From the NCBI RefSeq assembly GCF_008014645.1, contig NZ_VOWY01000002.1, positions 62,001-126,000 on the forward strand: 64,000 bases of DNA. The letters run 5' to 3'. The DNA is from Collinsella sp. BA40 (GTDB lineage Bacteria; Actinomycetota; Coriobacteriia; Coriobacteriales; Coriobacteriaceae). Position numbers and translations under genes: made by a program. Below are positions 16,153 through 24,491 of this stretch, piece by piece (the first letter of the stretch is position 1; the number at the start of each line of letters is the position of its first letter). Under the pieces are notes generated by a model that saw nothing but the letters and a program-made list of their open reading frames with translations, did no database searches and was not told the origin of the DNA.

Positions 16153-16623
16153 CTAGGCCTCGGCCATCTCGTTCTTAAGGTTCACGATCGCCTCGCGGTA
16201 CTCGGGCATGGTAGCGCCGAGAATCTGCGTGGCATAGATGGCCGCGTTCTTGGCACCGTTGATGGCGACGCAGGCGACGGGCACGCCGGAAGGCATCTGC
16301 ACCATGGAGAGCAGGGAATCCATACCGCCCAGGTCGCTCGTCTTCATGGGCACGCCAACAACGGGCAGCGGCGTGAACGCGGCAACGACGCCGCCCAGGT
16401 GCGCAGCCTTGCCGGCCGCGGCAACGATGACCTTGATACCGCGATCGGCAGCGGTCTCCGCCCACTCGTGGACCTTGTCGGGGGTACGGTGCGCACTGGC
16501 GATAACCAGCTCGTAGGGAACGCCGAGGCGCTCCAGCTCGGCGGTGCAGCCCTCCATAACGGGAAGGTCGGACTTCGAGCCCATGATGATGCCAACGAGC
16601 GGGGTCTGAGCGGTATCGGACAT
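16153..16623 (-). CDS. purE: N5-carboxyaminoimidazole ribonucleotide mutase
   Basis: The 156-residue cytoplasmic enzyme moves the carboxyl group of N5-CAIR to give CAIR in purine synthesis. Class I marks are GIIMGSKSDLPVMEG (about 11-25), VIASAHRTPDKV (about 41-52), IVAAAGKAAHLGGVVAAFTPLPVVGVP and DLGGMDSLLSMVQMPSGVPVACVAI. The start at 16623 has GGAGG five bases upstream; the in-frame ATG 12 bases earlier would swallow that site. No purK is adjacent, which is unusual for class I PurE. It is followed after 53 bases by the sortase gene on the same strand. Confidence 0.94.
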   Translation of the reverse strand: MSDTAQTPLVGIIMGSKSDLPVMEGCTAELERLGVPYELVIASAHRTPDKVHEWAETAADRGIKVIVAAAGKAAHLGGVVAAFTPLPVVGVPMKTSDLGGMDSLLSMVQMPSGVPVACVAINGAKNAAIYATQILGATMPEYREAIVNLKNEMAEA

Positions 16624-16732
16624 GAATACCTCCAAGCTGAAGAGTCAATAGTCGTTCCAGTATACGCTCCCGCGCCCATGGCGAATCGGCACGCCTGGTC
16701 GCCATCACTACGAAAGCACGGGAATTAGGCAA

Positions 16733-16766
16733 CAAAAAATGAGGGACCGGTCCGAGAACCGGTCCC
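16733..16766 (-). terminator. Terminator of the first GH31 gene
   Basis: GGGACCGGT at 16743-16751 pairs with ACCGGTCCC at 16758-16766, followed on the minus strand by a run of Ts (AAAAAA at 16734-16739). Confidence 0.9.
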
Positions 16767-16782
16767 CCAGGGGGTGGAGCTA

Positions 16783-17612
16783 TGTCCGTGAAGGCGTCCT
16801 AGGCGATACCTACTTCAGGTCCACCAGGTCCTTCTCCGCCATGCGCTGCAGGAACGCGGCCATGTCGCAGCGGACGATCTGCTCGTAGGGGCGGAACGTC
16901 TTGGTGCCGTCCTCGGCGGTCCAGCCGGTGGAGACGCCGGAGGCGGCCAGCCACAGCACGGCCTCGCGGTGCGGCGTGTCCTTCACGATATCCGAGAAGG
17001 CGTCCTTCGCCTCGAACTCGGGCTCGCCGGCCATGCGGTACAGGAACGCGGCCATGTCGCAGCGGGTGATCTCGGCGTAGGGGCGGAACTCGGCCTTGCC
17101 GTCGGCGCCCTCGTAGCCGGTGGAGATACCCTCCGCGGCGAGCCACAGGATGGCGTCGCGGTGCGGGGTCTTCTCGTCCACGTCGGCGAAGGCCGGGGTT
17201 TTATTGACGTCGAACTCCGGCTCGCCGGCCAGGCGGTAGAGGAACGCGGCCATGTCGGCGCGCTTCACCGTGGCGTAGGGGCGGAACTCGAAGGCGCCGT
17301 CGCCGTTATCCCAGCCCTTGCTGACGCCGTTGGCGGCCAGCCACTCGACCTCGGCCCTGTGCGACGTGTCCTCGTCCACGTCGACGAAGGCGACCTTCTC
17401 GACGGGCTTCAGGCCGGCGCGGGCGTCGGCCAGGGCCTTCGCGGCGGCGTCGACCGCCTTCTGGTCGGCCTTCTCGTCGGCCAGGACCTTCTCGGCGGAC
17501 TTCAGGGCGCCGGCGAACGGGTGCCAGGTCATGGTCTTGTAGTCCTCGGCCTTGAGGGCGCGGGCCTCCTTGACCGCGGCCTCGAGGGCTGCCTTGTTGA
17601 CCTGCGGGGCCT
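16783..17612. repeat. First copy of the ~830-bp SLH/FIVAR direct repeat
   Basis: This stretch is nearly identical to 23662-24491 at a constant offset of 6879 bases. It covers the last FIVAR unit, the three SLH units and the shared 3' untranslated end (TATGTCCGTGAAGGCGTCC). Changes inside are few and mostly in short patches. Identity falls sharply past about 17612. Confidence 0.9.
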
Positions 17613-20600
17613 CTTCCTTCTTCAGCGCGGCGTGGGCGTCGGTGAGCTGCTTCAGGGCAGCATCGACGTCGGCCTGGCCCGCCTTATCGCTGTCGAGGAC
17701 GCGCTTGGCCAGATCGCGGGCATCCGCGAAGGCCTTCCAGGAGTCGGCGGTGTAGCCGTCGGCCTTGATGTCCTTGACCTCGTTGTACTTGGCCAGCAGC
17801 GCGGCCTTGTTGACCTCGGGGGTTACAGGCTTATCGGCATCAGAGTAATGGAAGTTAATCTCGCGCAGGGTGAGCATGCGGTTCTTCGCAGCGTCGCCCG
17901 CATAGCCCTTGGCCTCGCCCTCGGAAGTGAGCGGGGTGATGTCGATGCTCTTGACGAGCTTGCCGGCCTCGGCCTTGAGCGTGTAGACAGCCTGCTTCTT
18001 CGCGAAATCGCCGCCCTTGAACTCGGACTTGGAGCCGTCGGTGTAGGTGATGACAGCCTGCATAGAGGTCACGGTGCCGTTGTAGGTGTCACGGTTCACA
18101 ACCTGGACATCGCGCATGACACGCGGAGACTTCAGCTCGAAATGCATCGTGGTGGGAAGCTTGACATACTCGGGCAGCTTGCCGTCCTGATAGTTCTGAT
18201 CAATATCCCACTTGAACTCGAAGTCGTTACTGGTCTCCTTGTTATCGAACAGGCCGTTGTAGTTGCCCTGCTGGATAAGCTTGGAGACGTTAGTGCCATC
18301 ATCGGACTTCAGGGAGTCGTTGGTCATCGTGATCTTGAAGTCGTCCTGGACCATCTCCTTGACCTCATCGACCGGCGGCTGCACCTCGCCCTCGACGTAG
18401 TGGAAGTTGATCTCGCGCAGGGTGAGCATGCGGTTCTTCGCAGCGTCGCCCTGATAACCGGTTGCGGTGCCGTCGGACGTCAGCGGGGTGATTTCGATGC
18501 TCTTGACGAGCTTGCCGGCCTCCGCCTTCAGGGTGTAGACATCCTGCTTCTTCGCGAAATCGCCGCCCTTGAACTCGGACTTGGAGCCGTCGGTGTAGGT
18601 GATGACGGCCTCCATCGAGTTGATGGAGCCATTGGAGCTCTTGCGATTCAGAATCTCAACGTCCTGCAGAGCACGGGGCTCCTTCAGCTCGAAGTGCATC
18701 GTGGTGGGCAGCATGACGTACTCGGGCAGCTTGCCGCTATCGTCGTGGTTGTAATCCAGATCCCACTTGAACTCGAAGTCGTTGCCGCTCTCCTTGTTAT
18801 CGAACAATCCGTCGTACTTCTTGGACTCCACCAGCTTGGCAACGTTCGTGCCATCGTCCTTGGGCAGCTTCGCGTTGGTCATCGTGATGTTGAACGCATC
18901 CTGACCGAGCTCCTTGATCTCGGGGCCGAGCTCGCCGCTCTTATCGGTGAGGAAGTCCTGCGCGGGACCGACGAGCCATGCCTGGCTGTCGAGCTTGACC
19001 TCGCAATCCTTCTTCGCCTTGAGCTGGAACGTAGCGATGGCCTCGGAACCCTTGTACAGCGCCTTATCGCCCTTGTTGGCCAATGCGATGTTCACGGAGT
19101 TGTTCTCGTCACCGAAGGTGTAGTGACCGGACTTATTCTCCATGCCCTTCGTGCTCTCGGCAACGGTGGGAGCGCTGCCAACGAACTCGAAGTCCGCAAC
19201 GGGGTAGCGCACGAGCGCACCCATAGCGTTAACGTTCTTGGCATTCTGAACCTTGACGGAAACCGTGATGGTCTCGCCCTTCTTCACCGAGGTCTTCTCG
19301 GGAACGACCGCGATCGCACCGGCAACCTTGCCCTTCTGCTTGGTACCGCCATCGAGCTTGGACATGGTGAAGGACATGTCGTAGACATCGTAGGCACCGT
19401 TGAGGTTGAAGTCAGCAGAGGACTGAGCGACATGAGAGTTCCAGTCGGTAACGCCGGAGCCGTGGTTCTCGCGACCGACGCAGTTACCGAGGTGCTGGTA
19501 ATCCTCGTCGCCAACGGTAACGGGCGCCTTCAGGGAGCCGGTTTCCATACCCTCGGTCTCGTCGACCTTATAAAGCGCGAGCTCGGTTGCCGAGAAGAAG
19601 CCGCCTGCAGACTTCTGAACGGTGAGACGCAGGTAGCGGGCGGTGGTGCCATCGAGCTCAACCGTCTTCTGAGCCATCTTGCCAGCGCCGGTGTTATCCC
19701 ACTTCTGAACGCCGTGGTCGGTCCAGTGGGCGCCATCCATGGAGGTCTCGACCTTCATCTCGGCCACGTTGCCGTTGCCACCGTTGTCCTGACGCGGCGT
19801 GTAGACAAACTTATCAAGCTGGAACGACTTACCGTAGTCGAGGGTCATCGGCATACCGATAGCACTGTCCGTAGAGTGGAACATGGACTCGGACTTGTCA
19901 TTGTGGTCGAATGCGTTGTCGAGCTTGCCCCAGCCGTCGCCGCCCTTCCAATCAATGTTGACCGGCTTGGGGGCGTTGCGCCACGGATCCTCGAGCGTAC
20001 GGGTCTTCATCTCGGCGCTCCACTCGGAAACACCCTCGGCGGTACGCGTGCGAATCTTGAACGTATGCTCGCTGTAATACTCGAGCCCGGTCACGTTGAA
20101 GGACGTGGACTCGCCGGACGGAATGCTGTTGAGCATACCGTCGATCATGATGTCGTAGCCGATAGCCTTATCGATCTTGTTCCAAGAGAGGTTCACGCTC
20201 GTGGGCGTCAGGTCGTCCTCACCGGGCTGATTGAGCTTCGGGGCGGCAATGTCCTTCTTCACTTCGTCGCTGGGCAGCTTGCCATCGTTCTTGAAGCCCT
20301 TGATCTCGAGCGTCTGCTCGTTGGCCTGAACATCGGTCTTTGCAAACTTCACGTACAGCTTCGGGGTCGTGGCGACCTCCTGCTTGCTGAAGCTCTCGTT
20401 ACGCACGGCCTCGCTCTCGGCGGTTGCATTGTAGTTGAGGTTCGGCTTCGTGTTGTAGAAGGTCACAACCTCGCCGACCGCAGGCACAGCCTTGTCGAAA
20501 GCGTCCTGGCTGTCGACCTTCTTCTCGGTAAGAACGGTGCCGCCGTTCTTAGCCACGATGGACTGGGGCTTCTCAGACACATTCACGATGAACGTGGTGG

Positions 20601-23133
20601 TACGATCCTTCTTGTAGCCATCGTAGGTACCCGTAGACTTGCCAGCGGTAAAAGTAGCGGCGCCACCCTTGGCCTCAGACTTGAAGGTGGTCTTCACGTT
20701 CGAGCCGTAGCTAATCGTGGACTCGCGACCATACGCCTTATCGGACTCGTTGACCGTATTCTCAACGAACTTGCCGGTGTCCTCGAACAGCGTGTACTCG
20801 TTCTTGCCCTCGGTGGCAAAGAACTCGACGTTGCGGATGGTGCGGTCGACGTCCTCGGGGCTGTTGTTCGGATTGTACATAGGAACAATCGCGTTGGCCT
20901 TCACGAAGACGGGAAGCTTCCACAGCGGAGCGTCGAAGTTGTTAAGCACCTGGCCGCCGCGATACTGCTTGCCAGAGAAGTAATCGATCCAGATGGTATC
21001 CTTGCCGCCAGGCAGGTAGATGCCGTTACGCACGTCGTTACCGTCGCCAAGGCCCTTGTTGGCAGCGTCACCATCGGTGTTCTGATAGATCGGAGCGATG
21101 AGGAAGTCCTCACCCATAGTGTACTCGTACTGCGTGGCGGTGCTGTTCGCATAGGCGGAATCCTCAGACAGGAGGATAGCGCGAACGAACGGCATGCCGG
21201 TGTCACCGTTGCCGGTATCGATGTTGGCAGCAGAGGCAGCGGTGGTGTAGATGTACGGCATAAGCTGAGACTTCAGCTTGAGGTACATACGGGAGATGCC
21301 GGTGTAGGGGTCGCCGTGCGTCTGCGGAGCCTTGGCATAGCTGCCCCAGCCGTCCATGTCGAGCATGAGCGGTGCGAAGGACTTCCACTGGTAATCGCGC
21401 GTAGCGATGATGGGCTGGCCACCGAAAATACCATCGTTGTCCGAACCAATGTTGGGATTGCCGGACAGCGACTGGCCGATGAAGGTGGGAACATGGAAGC
21501 GGATGTACTCCCAGTTGCCACCGGTCTGGTCGCCGGTCCAGATAGCACCAAAGCGCTGCGTACCCGCCCAGCCGTCGAGGGTAATGATATTGGGGCGGAA
21601 GTTGGCCTCTTCAGTCACGATATCGTACGCGGTCTTGGTGCCGTCGAGAGCCATGGAATAGCCAGGGCCGACCCAGGCAACGTCGGTCTTCAGGGTGGTC
21701 ACGCCACCGGTCTTGACCTCGGCACGGAAGTCGCGAAGAAGCTGCCACTGGGTTGCAGGATTAGCATCCGGAGTCAGATAAGACTGGGTCCACAGACCGG
21801 TTGCAACGCCCTTGCCATTGGCATACTTCGTAAACTCCTGGAGGTTCTTTACGTTCGCGGCAACGGCAGCAAGGCGCTCCTCGGAGCTCTTACCCGTAGC
21901 GGCATCCACGCCGCCCGTCTTGCCGAAACCATTCTGGCCATAGCCGGCACCATAGCCGTCGTTGGGCAGGAAGTATCCGAACGGCATGTCGTTGTCCTGG
22001 TAGTTATCCAGGCGGGCGCGAGCGGAGAAATCCTCAGAGAACTGAACGCCCTCGGGGATGTTCTCGGCCTGCTCGGTCGGGCCAGTGCCGTTAAGGGTCT
22101 CGACGATGGTACCAGGCTGCATCGTGGTGCCGGTGCCGCCCTTCTCATACTGAACCTTGCCACCGTTTTCAGAGGCGGGCGTGCTGCCCTTGATCTGCCA
22201 CTTGTTGTAGCCGCCCTTGGCATCCGCGGACCACATGTCGCGGTTCCATGCGTTCAGGTGGCCAACGTAGAACGCGTACTCGGGCAGCAGGACCGGGTTG
22301 CCAGTAACCTTGAAGTAGCCCTGGAGCAGGTCCTGAGCGATAGGAGCGGTCGAAGCGCCCTTCGCTGCATCAGCCACGAAGTAGTATGCGTCGAGCTCGT
22401 TCTCCTTATGCGTGGCAACGGTGGCATCGGCAGAAGACTTGCCAAAGTCATACGAACCGTCGGCGAAGGTGTTGCGGAGGACACCGTAGCCCTTGCTCGA
22501 CCAATAGAACGGGTTGGGCGAGGCCACGCCACCGTCTACCCAGTTGGACTCGTTAGCAATGTTGATGGTCTTGCCGGTGTGAATGAAGCGGCCGTTCTGG
22601 GTGCCGCCGCCGAAGAAGTTCTCGCCCTCGTGCTTCACGAGCTTCTGGACGGTGCCGCTCTTGTCGAGATCGAGCGCGGCGGATTCCTCCATGACCACGG
22701 TACCGTCGGTCTTGACGGTCATCTTAGCGGTTGCCTTATCGAACTCGATAGTGGTCTTGCCATTTGCAGCAGAGATTACGAACTTGCCGCCCTCCTCTTT
22801 CACGCTCGCCTGAGGACGCGAGTATTTGGAAGAGGTGTCAGGCTGAGCCTGAATCTTAGCCGTGTGAGCAGCGTTCTTCGGCGTTGCATACGCGCTGAAC
22901 TCGCCCTTGGGGTCAACGTTGTAGCGGAAGATACCATCTTCCAGCAGGGTGATCTTACCCTGAATACCATCATTGAAGGTGATGGTGACCACGTTGTCCT
23001 GAGCCGTAGCGGACTTCACGCTGGCGAGCGGCGCAGCGTATGCCGGGGCGGCAACGGCAAGGGAGAGCGCAGTAGCGGCTACGACCGCGCTGCCCTTCAC
23101 CCAACGGTGGCTGAACAAAGATTTCTTCTGCAT
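16810..23133 (-). CDS. Giant secreted GH31 glycosidase, probable alpha-N-acetylgalactosaminidase, SLH-anchored
   Basis: The 2107-residue surface enzyme has a signal peptide (cut near residue 33, AYA). The GH31 N-sandwich and barrel run over about 40-755, with nucleophile candidate D484 in LKTDVAWVG and acid/base candidate D535 in WTGDQ. FN3 is at about 970-1047 and a discoidin/CBM32-like domain at about 1050-1188. The dockerin-like segment is at about 1200-1263 (DFNLNGAYDVYDMSFTMSKLDG) and the cohesin-like domain at about 1268-1395. Two about 170-residue repeats follow (1408-1578, 1594-1764, both ending NRMLTLREINFHY), then two FIVAR units (1775-1838, 1844-1910) and three SLH units (1914-2104). 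The barrel sequence fits the GH31 branch acting on GalNAc of mucin O-glycans rather than alpha-glucosidases, which carry a W-x-D-M-N-E motif. GAGAGGAG precedes the ATG. A DasR/NagR-type operator lies 59 bases upstream. The downstream gene's paralogue is next door. Confidence 0.88.
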   Translation of the reverse strand: MQKKSLFSHRWVKGSAVVAATALSLAVAAPAYAAPLASVKSATAQDNVVTITFNDGIQGKITLLEDGIFRYNVDPKGEFSAYATPKNAAHTAKIQAQPDTSSKYSRPQASVKEEGGKFVISAANGKTTIEFDKATAKMTVKTDGTVVMEESAALDLDKSGTVQKLVKHEGENFFGGGTQNGRFIHTGKTINIANESNWVDGGVASPNPFYWSSKGYGVLRNTFADGSYDFGKSSADATVATHKENELDAYYFVADAAKGASTAPIAQDLLQGYFKVTGNPVLLPEYAFYVGHLNAWNRDMWSADAKGGYNKWQIKGSTPASENGGKVQYEKGGTGTTMQPGTIVETLNGTGPTEQAENIPEGVQFSEDFSARARLDNYQDNDMPFGYFLPNDGYGAGYGQNGFGKTGGVDAATGKSSEERLAAVAANVKNLQEFTKYANGKGVATGLWTQSYLTPDANPATQWQLLRDFRAEVKTGGVTTLKTDVAWVGPGYSMALDGTKTAYDIVTEEANFRPNIITLDGWAGTQRFGAIWTGDQTGGNWEYIRFHVPTFIGQSLSGNPNIGSDNDGIFGGQPIIATRDYQWKSFAPLMLDMDGWGSYAKAPQTHGDPYTGISRMYLKLKSQLMPYIYTTAASAANIDTGNGDTGMPFVRAILLSEDSAYANSTATQYEYTMGEDFLIAPIYQNTDGDAANKGLGDGNDVRNGIYLPGGKDTIWIDYFSGKQYRGGQVLNNFDAPLWKLPVFVKANAIVPMYNPNNSPEDVDRTIRNVEFFATEGKNEYTLFEDTGKFVENTVNESDKAYGRESTISYGSNVKTTFKSEAKGGAATFTAGKSTGTYDGYKKDRTTTFIVNVSEKPQSIVAKNGGTVLTEKKVDSQDAFDKAVPAVGEVVTFYNTKPNLNYNATAESEAVRNESFSKQEVATTPKLYVKFAKTDVQANEQTLEIKGFKNDGKLPSDEVKKDIAAPKLNQPGEDDLTPTSVNLSWNKIDKAIGYDIMIDGMLNSIPSGESTSFNVTGLEYYSEHTFKIRTRTAEGVSEWSAEMKTRTLEDPWRNAPKPVNIDWKGGDGWGKLDNAFDHNDKSESMFHSTDSAIGMPMTLDYGKSFQLDKFVYTPRQDNGGNGNVAEMKVETSMDGAHWTDHGVQKWDNTGAGKMAQKTVELDGTTARYLRLTVQKSAGGFFSATELALYKVDETEGMETGSLKAPVTVGDEDYQHLGNCVGRENHGSGVTDWNSHVAQSSADFNLNGAYDVYDMSFTMSKLDGGTKQKGKVAGAIAVVPEKTSVKKGETITVSVKVQNAKNVNAMGALVRYPVADFEFVGSAPTVAESTKGMENKSGHYTFGDENNSVNIALANKGDKALYKGSEAIATFQLKAKKDCEVKLDSQAWLVGPAQDFLTDKSGELGPEIKELGQDAFNITMTNAKLPKDDGTNVAKLVESKKYDGLFDNKESGNDFEFKWDLDYNHDDSGKLPEYVMLPTTMHFELKEPRALQDVEILNRKSSNGSINSMEAVITYTDGSKSEFKGGDFAKKQDVYTLKAEAGKLVKSIEITPLTSDGTATGYQGDAAKNRMLTLREINFHYVEGEVQPPVDEVKEMVQDDFKITMTNDSLKSDDGTNVSKLIQQGNYNGLFDNKETSNDFEFKWDIDQNYQDGKLPEYVKLPTTMHFELKSPRVMRDVQVVNRDTYNGTVTSMQAVITYTDGSKSEFKGGDFAKKQAVYTLKAEAGKLVKSIDITPLTSEGEAKGYAGDAAKNRMLTLREINFHYSDADKPVTPEVNKAALLAKYNEVKDIKADGYTADSWKAFADARDLAKRVLDSDKAGQADVDAALKQLTDAHAALKKEEAPQVNKAALEAAVKEARALKAEDYKTMTWHPFAGALKSAEKVLADEKADQKAVDAAAKALADARAGLKPVEKVAFVDVDEDTSHRAEVEWLAANGVSKGWDNGDGAFEFRPYATVKRADMAAFLYRLAGEPEFDVNKTPAFADVDEKTPHRDAILWLAAEGISTGYEGADGKAEFRPYAEITRCDMAAFLYRMAGEPEFEAKDAFSDIVKDTPHREAVLWLAASGVSTGWTAEDGTKTFRPYEQIVRCDMAAFLQRMAEKDLVDLK

Positions 23134-23190
23134 CCAAGCTCCTCTCGTCTTGTTCTTAGATGCGGCTGAAAGCCGGCCTATCCGGTTATG

Positions 23191-23213
23191 ACTGGTATCT
23201 ACCAGTTAACCAG
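23191..23213. promoter_or_regulatory. DasR/NagR-like operator of the first GH31 gene
   Basis: ACTGGTATCTACCAGT at 23191-23206 is a perfect palindrome of the form ACTGGT-N4-ACCAGT. A third half-site, ACCAG, lies three bases further at 23209-23213. The centre lies about 65 bases before the start codon. The same arrangement with the same spacing stands before the paralogous gene. The form equals the consensus of GntR/HutC-type amino-sugar regulators (DasR, NagR). Confidence 0.75.
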
Positions 23214-23573
23214 TTAGGTAGTCCACCCTACGCTATGTCTCTTGGGAGCATTTGTGTTGGCCCCATCGACAGACGGTCAAAATCACTTCGTAAGCGGCTA
23301 TTCACTCTTGTAGACTGCAGCGCATACTGCACAATCGACCTCTTTTCGTAGTCAGAAGTTGTTTATCGGCTAATACATAGCCGTAAGCTGGGATTATGAC
23401 CTTCCTTAAGCTACTGCTTCCCATATGTGGGTTTTTAACAACTGGTATTAGATTTTTAAACAGTTGCAGGTCATGTTTGAGATGTACTTGCGCAAGCTGC
23501 ACCGCATCGAAGCAAGAACGCGCAAAAAGGGGCTCCGATCAAAATACCAACCTCCAACGGTGCGGGCGCGTGC

Positions 23574-23602
23574 TCGGAAAAGTGCCTGTCCCCTTTCCGA
23601 GA
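23574..23602. repeat. REP-like hairpin, GTGCCTGTCCC family, copy 1
   Basis: CTCGGAAA and TTTCCGAG form an 8-bp stem around the core GTGCCTGTCCC (23582-23592). It lies just past the terminator of the second GH31 gene. Confidence 0.75.
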
Positions 23603-23609
23603 GGGGCGG

Positions 23610-23649
23610 CGAAAAAGAGGAGGGAGCCGGCCTGGAAGCCGGCTCCCTC
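23610..23649 (-). terminator. Terminator of the second GH31 gene
   Basis: AGGGAGCCGGC at 23621-23631 pairs perfectly with GCCGGCTCCCT at 23638-23648, followed on the minus strand by CCTCTTTTTC. Confidence 0.9.
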
Positions 23650-23661
23650 GCGTCGGGGATA

Positions 23662-24491
23662 TGTCCGTGAAGGCGTCCTAGGCGATGCCTACTTCAGGTC
23701 CACCAGGTCCTTCTCCGCCATGCGCTGCAGGAACGCGGCCATGTCGCAGCGGACGATCTGGTCGTAGGGGCGGAACGTCTTGGTGCCGTCCTCGGCGGTC
23801 CAGCCGGTGGAGACGCCGGAGGCGGCCAGCCACAGCACGGCCTCGCGGTGCGGCGTGTCCCTCGCGATGTCCGAGAAGGCGTCCTTAGCCTCGAACTCCG
23901 GCTCGCCGGCCATGCGGTACAGGAACGCGGCCATGTCGCAGCGGGTGATCTCGGCGTAGGGGCGGAACTCGGCGCGGCCGCCCTCGCCCTCGTAGCCGGT
24001 GGAGATGCCCTCGGATGCGAGCCACAGGATGGCGTCGCGGTGCGGGGTCTTCTCGTCCACGTCGGCGAAGGCGACGTCCTTGGCGTCGAAGGCGGGCTCG
24101 CCGGCCAGGCGGTACAGGAACGCGGCCATGTCGGCGCGCTTCACCGTGGCGTAGGGGCGGAACTCGAAGGCGCCGTCGGCGGTCGGCCAGCCCTTGCTGA
24201 CGCCGTTGGCGGCCAGCCACTCGACCTCGGCCCTGTGCGACGTGTCCTCATCGACGTCGACGAAGGCGACCTTCTCGACGGGCTTCAGGCCGGCGCGGGC
24301 GTCGGCCAGGGCCTTCGCGGCGGCGTCGACCGCCTTCTGGTCGGCCTTGGCGTCGGCCAGGACCTTCTCGGCGGACTTCAGCGCCGCGGCGAACGGGTGC
24401 CAGGTCATGGTCTTGTAGTCCTCGGCCTTGAGGGCGCGGGCCTCCTCGACCGCGGCCTCGAGGGCGGCCTTGTCGACCTGCGGGGCGGGCG
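23662..24491. repeat. Second copy of the ~830-bp SLH/FIVAR direct repeat
   Basis: This is the partner of 16783-17612, at a constant offset of 6879 bases. It holds the last FIVAR unit, three SLH units and the 3' flank of the second GH31 gene. The rest of the two genes is clearly more diverged. Confidence 0.9.

Larger units (their letters stand above)
23134..23661. other. Long leader/promoter region of the first GH31 gene
   Basis: No credible gene was seen. The operator at 23191-23213 lies near its gene-proximal end. The part 23280-23480 is distinctly AT-richer than the surroundings and has another ACTGGTAT half-site at 23441. The end toward the second GH31 gene holds a REP-like unit and that gene's terminator. 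Confidence 0.6.

Noticed and set aside
16969-23169. A plus-strand open frame of over 2000 codons opposite the first GH31 gene, and a similar one at 23848-28245 opposite the second
   Set aside because: It is a by-product of GC-rich codon use on the other strand. Its translation is low-complexity (Gly, Leu, Val, Arg, His) with no domains, while the minus strand encodes clear families.
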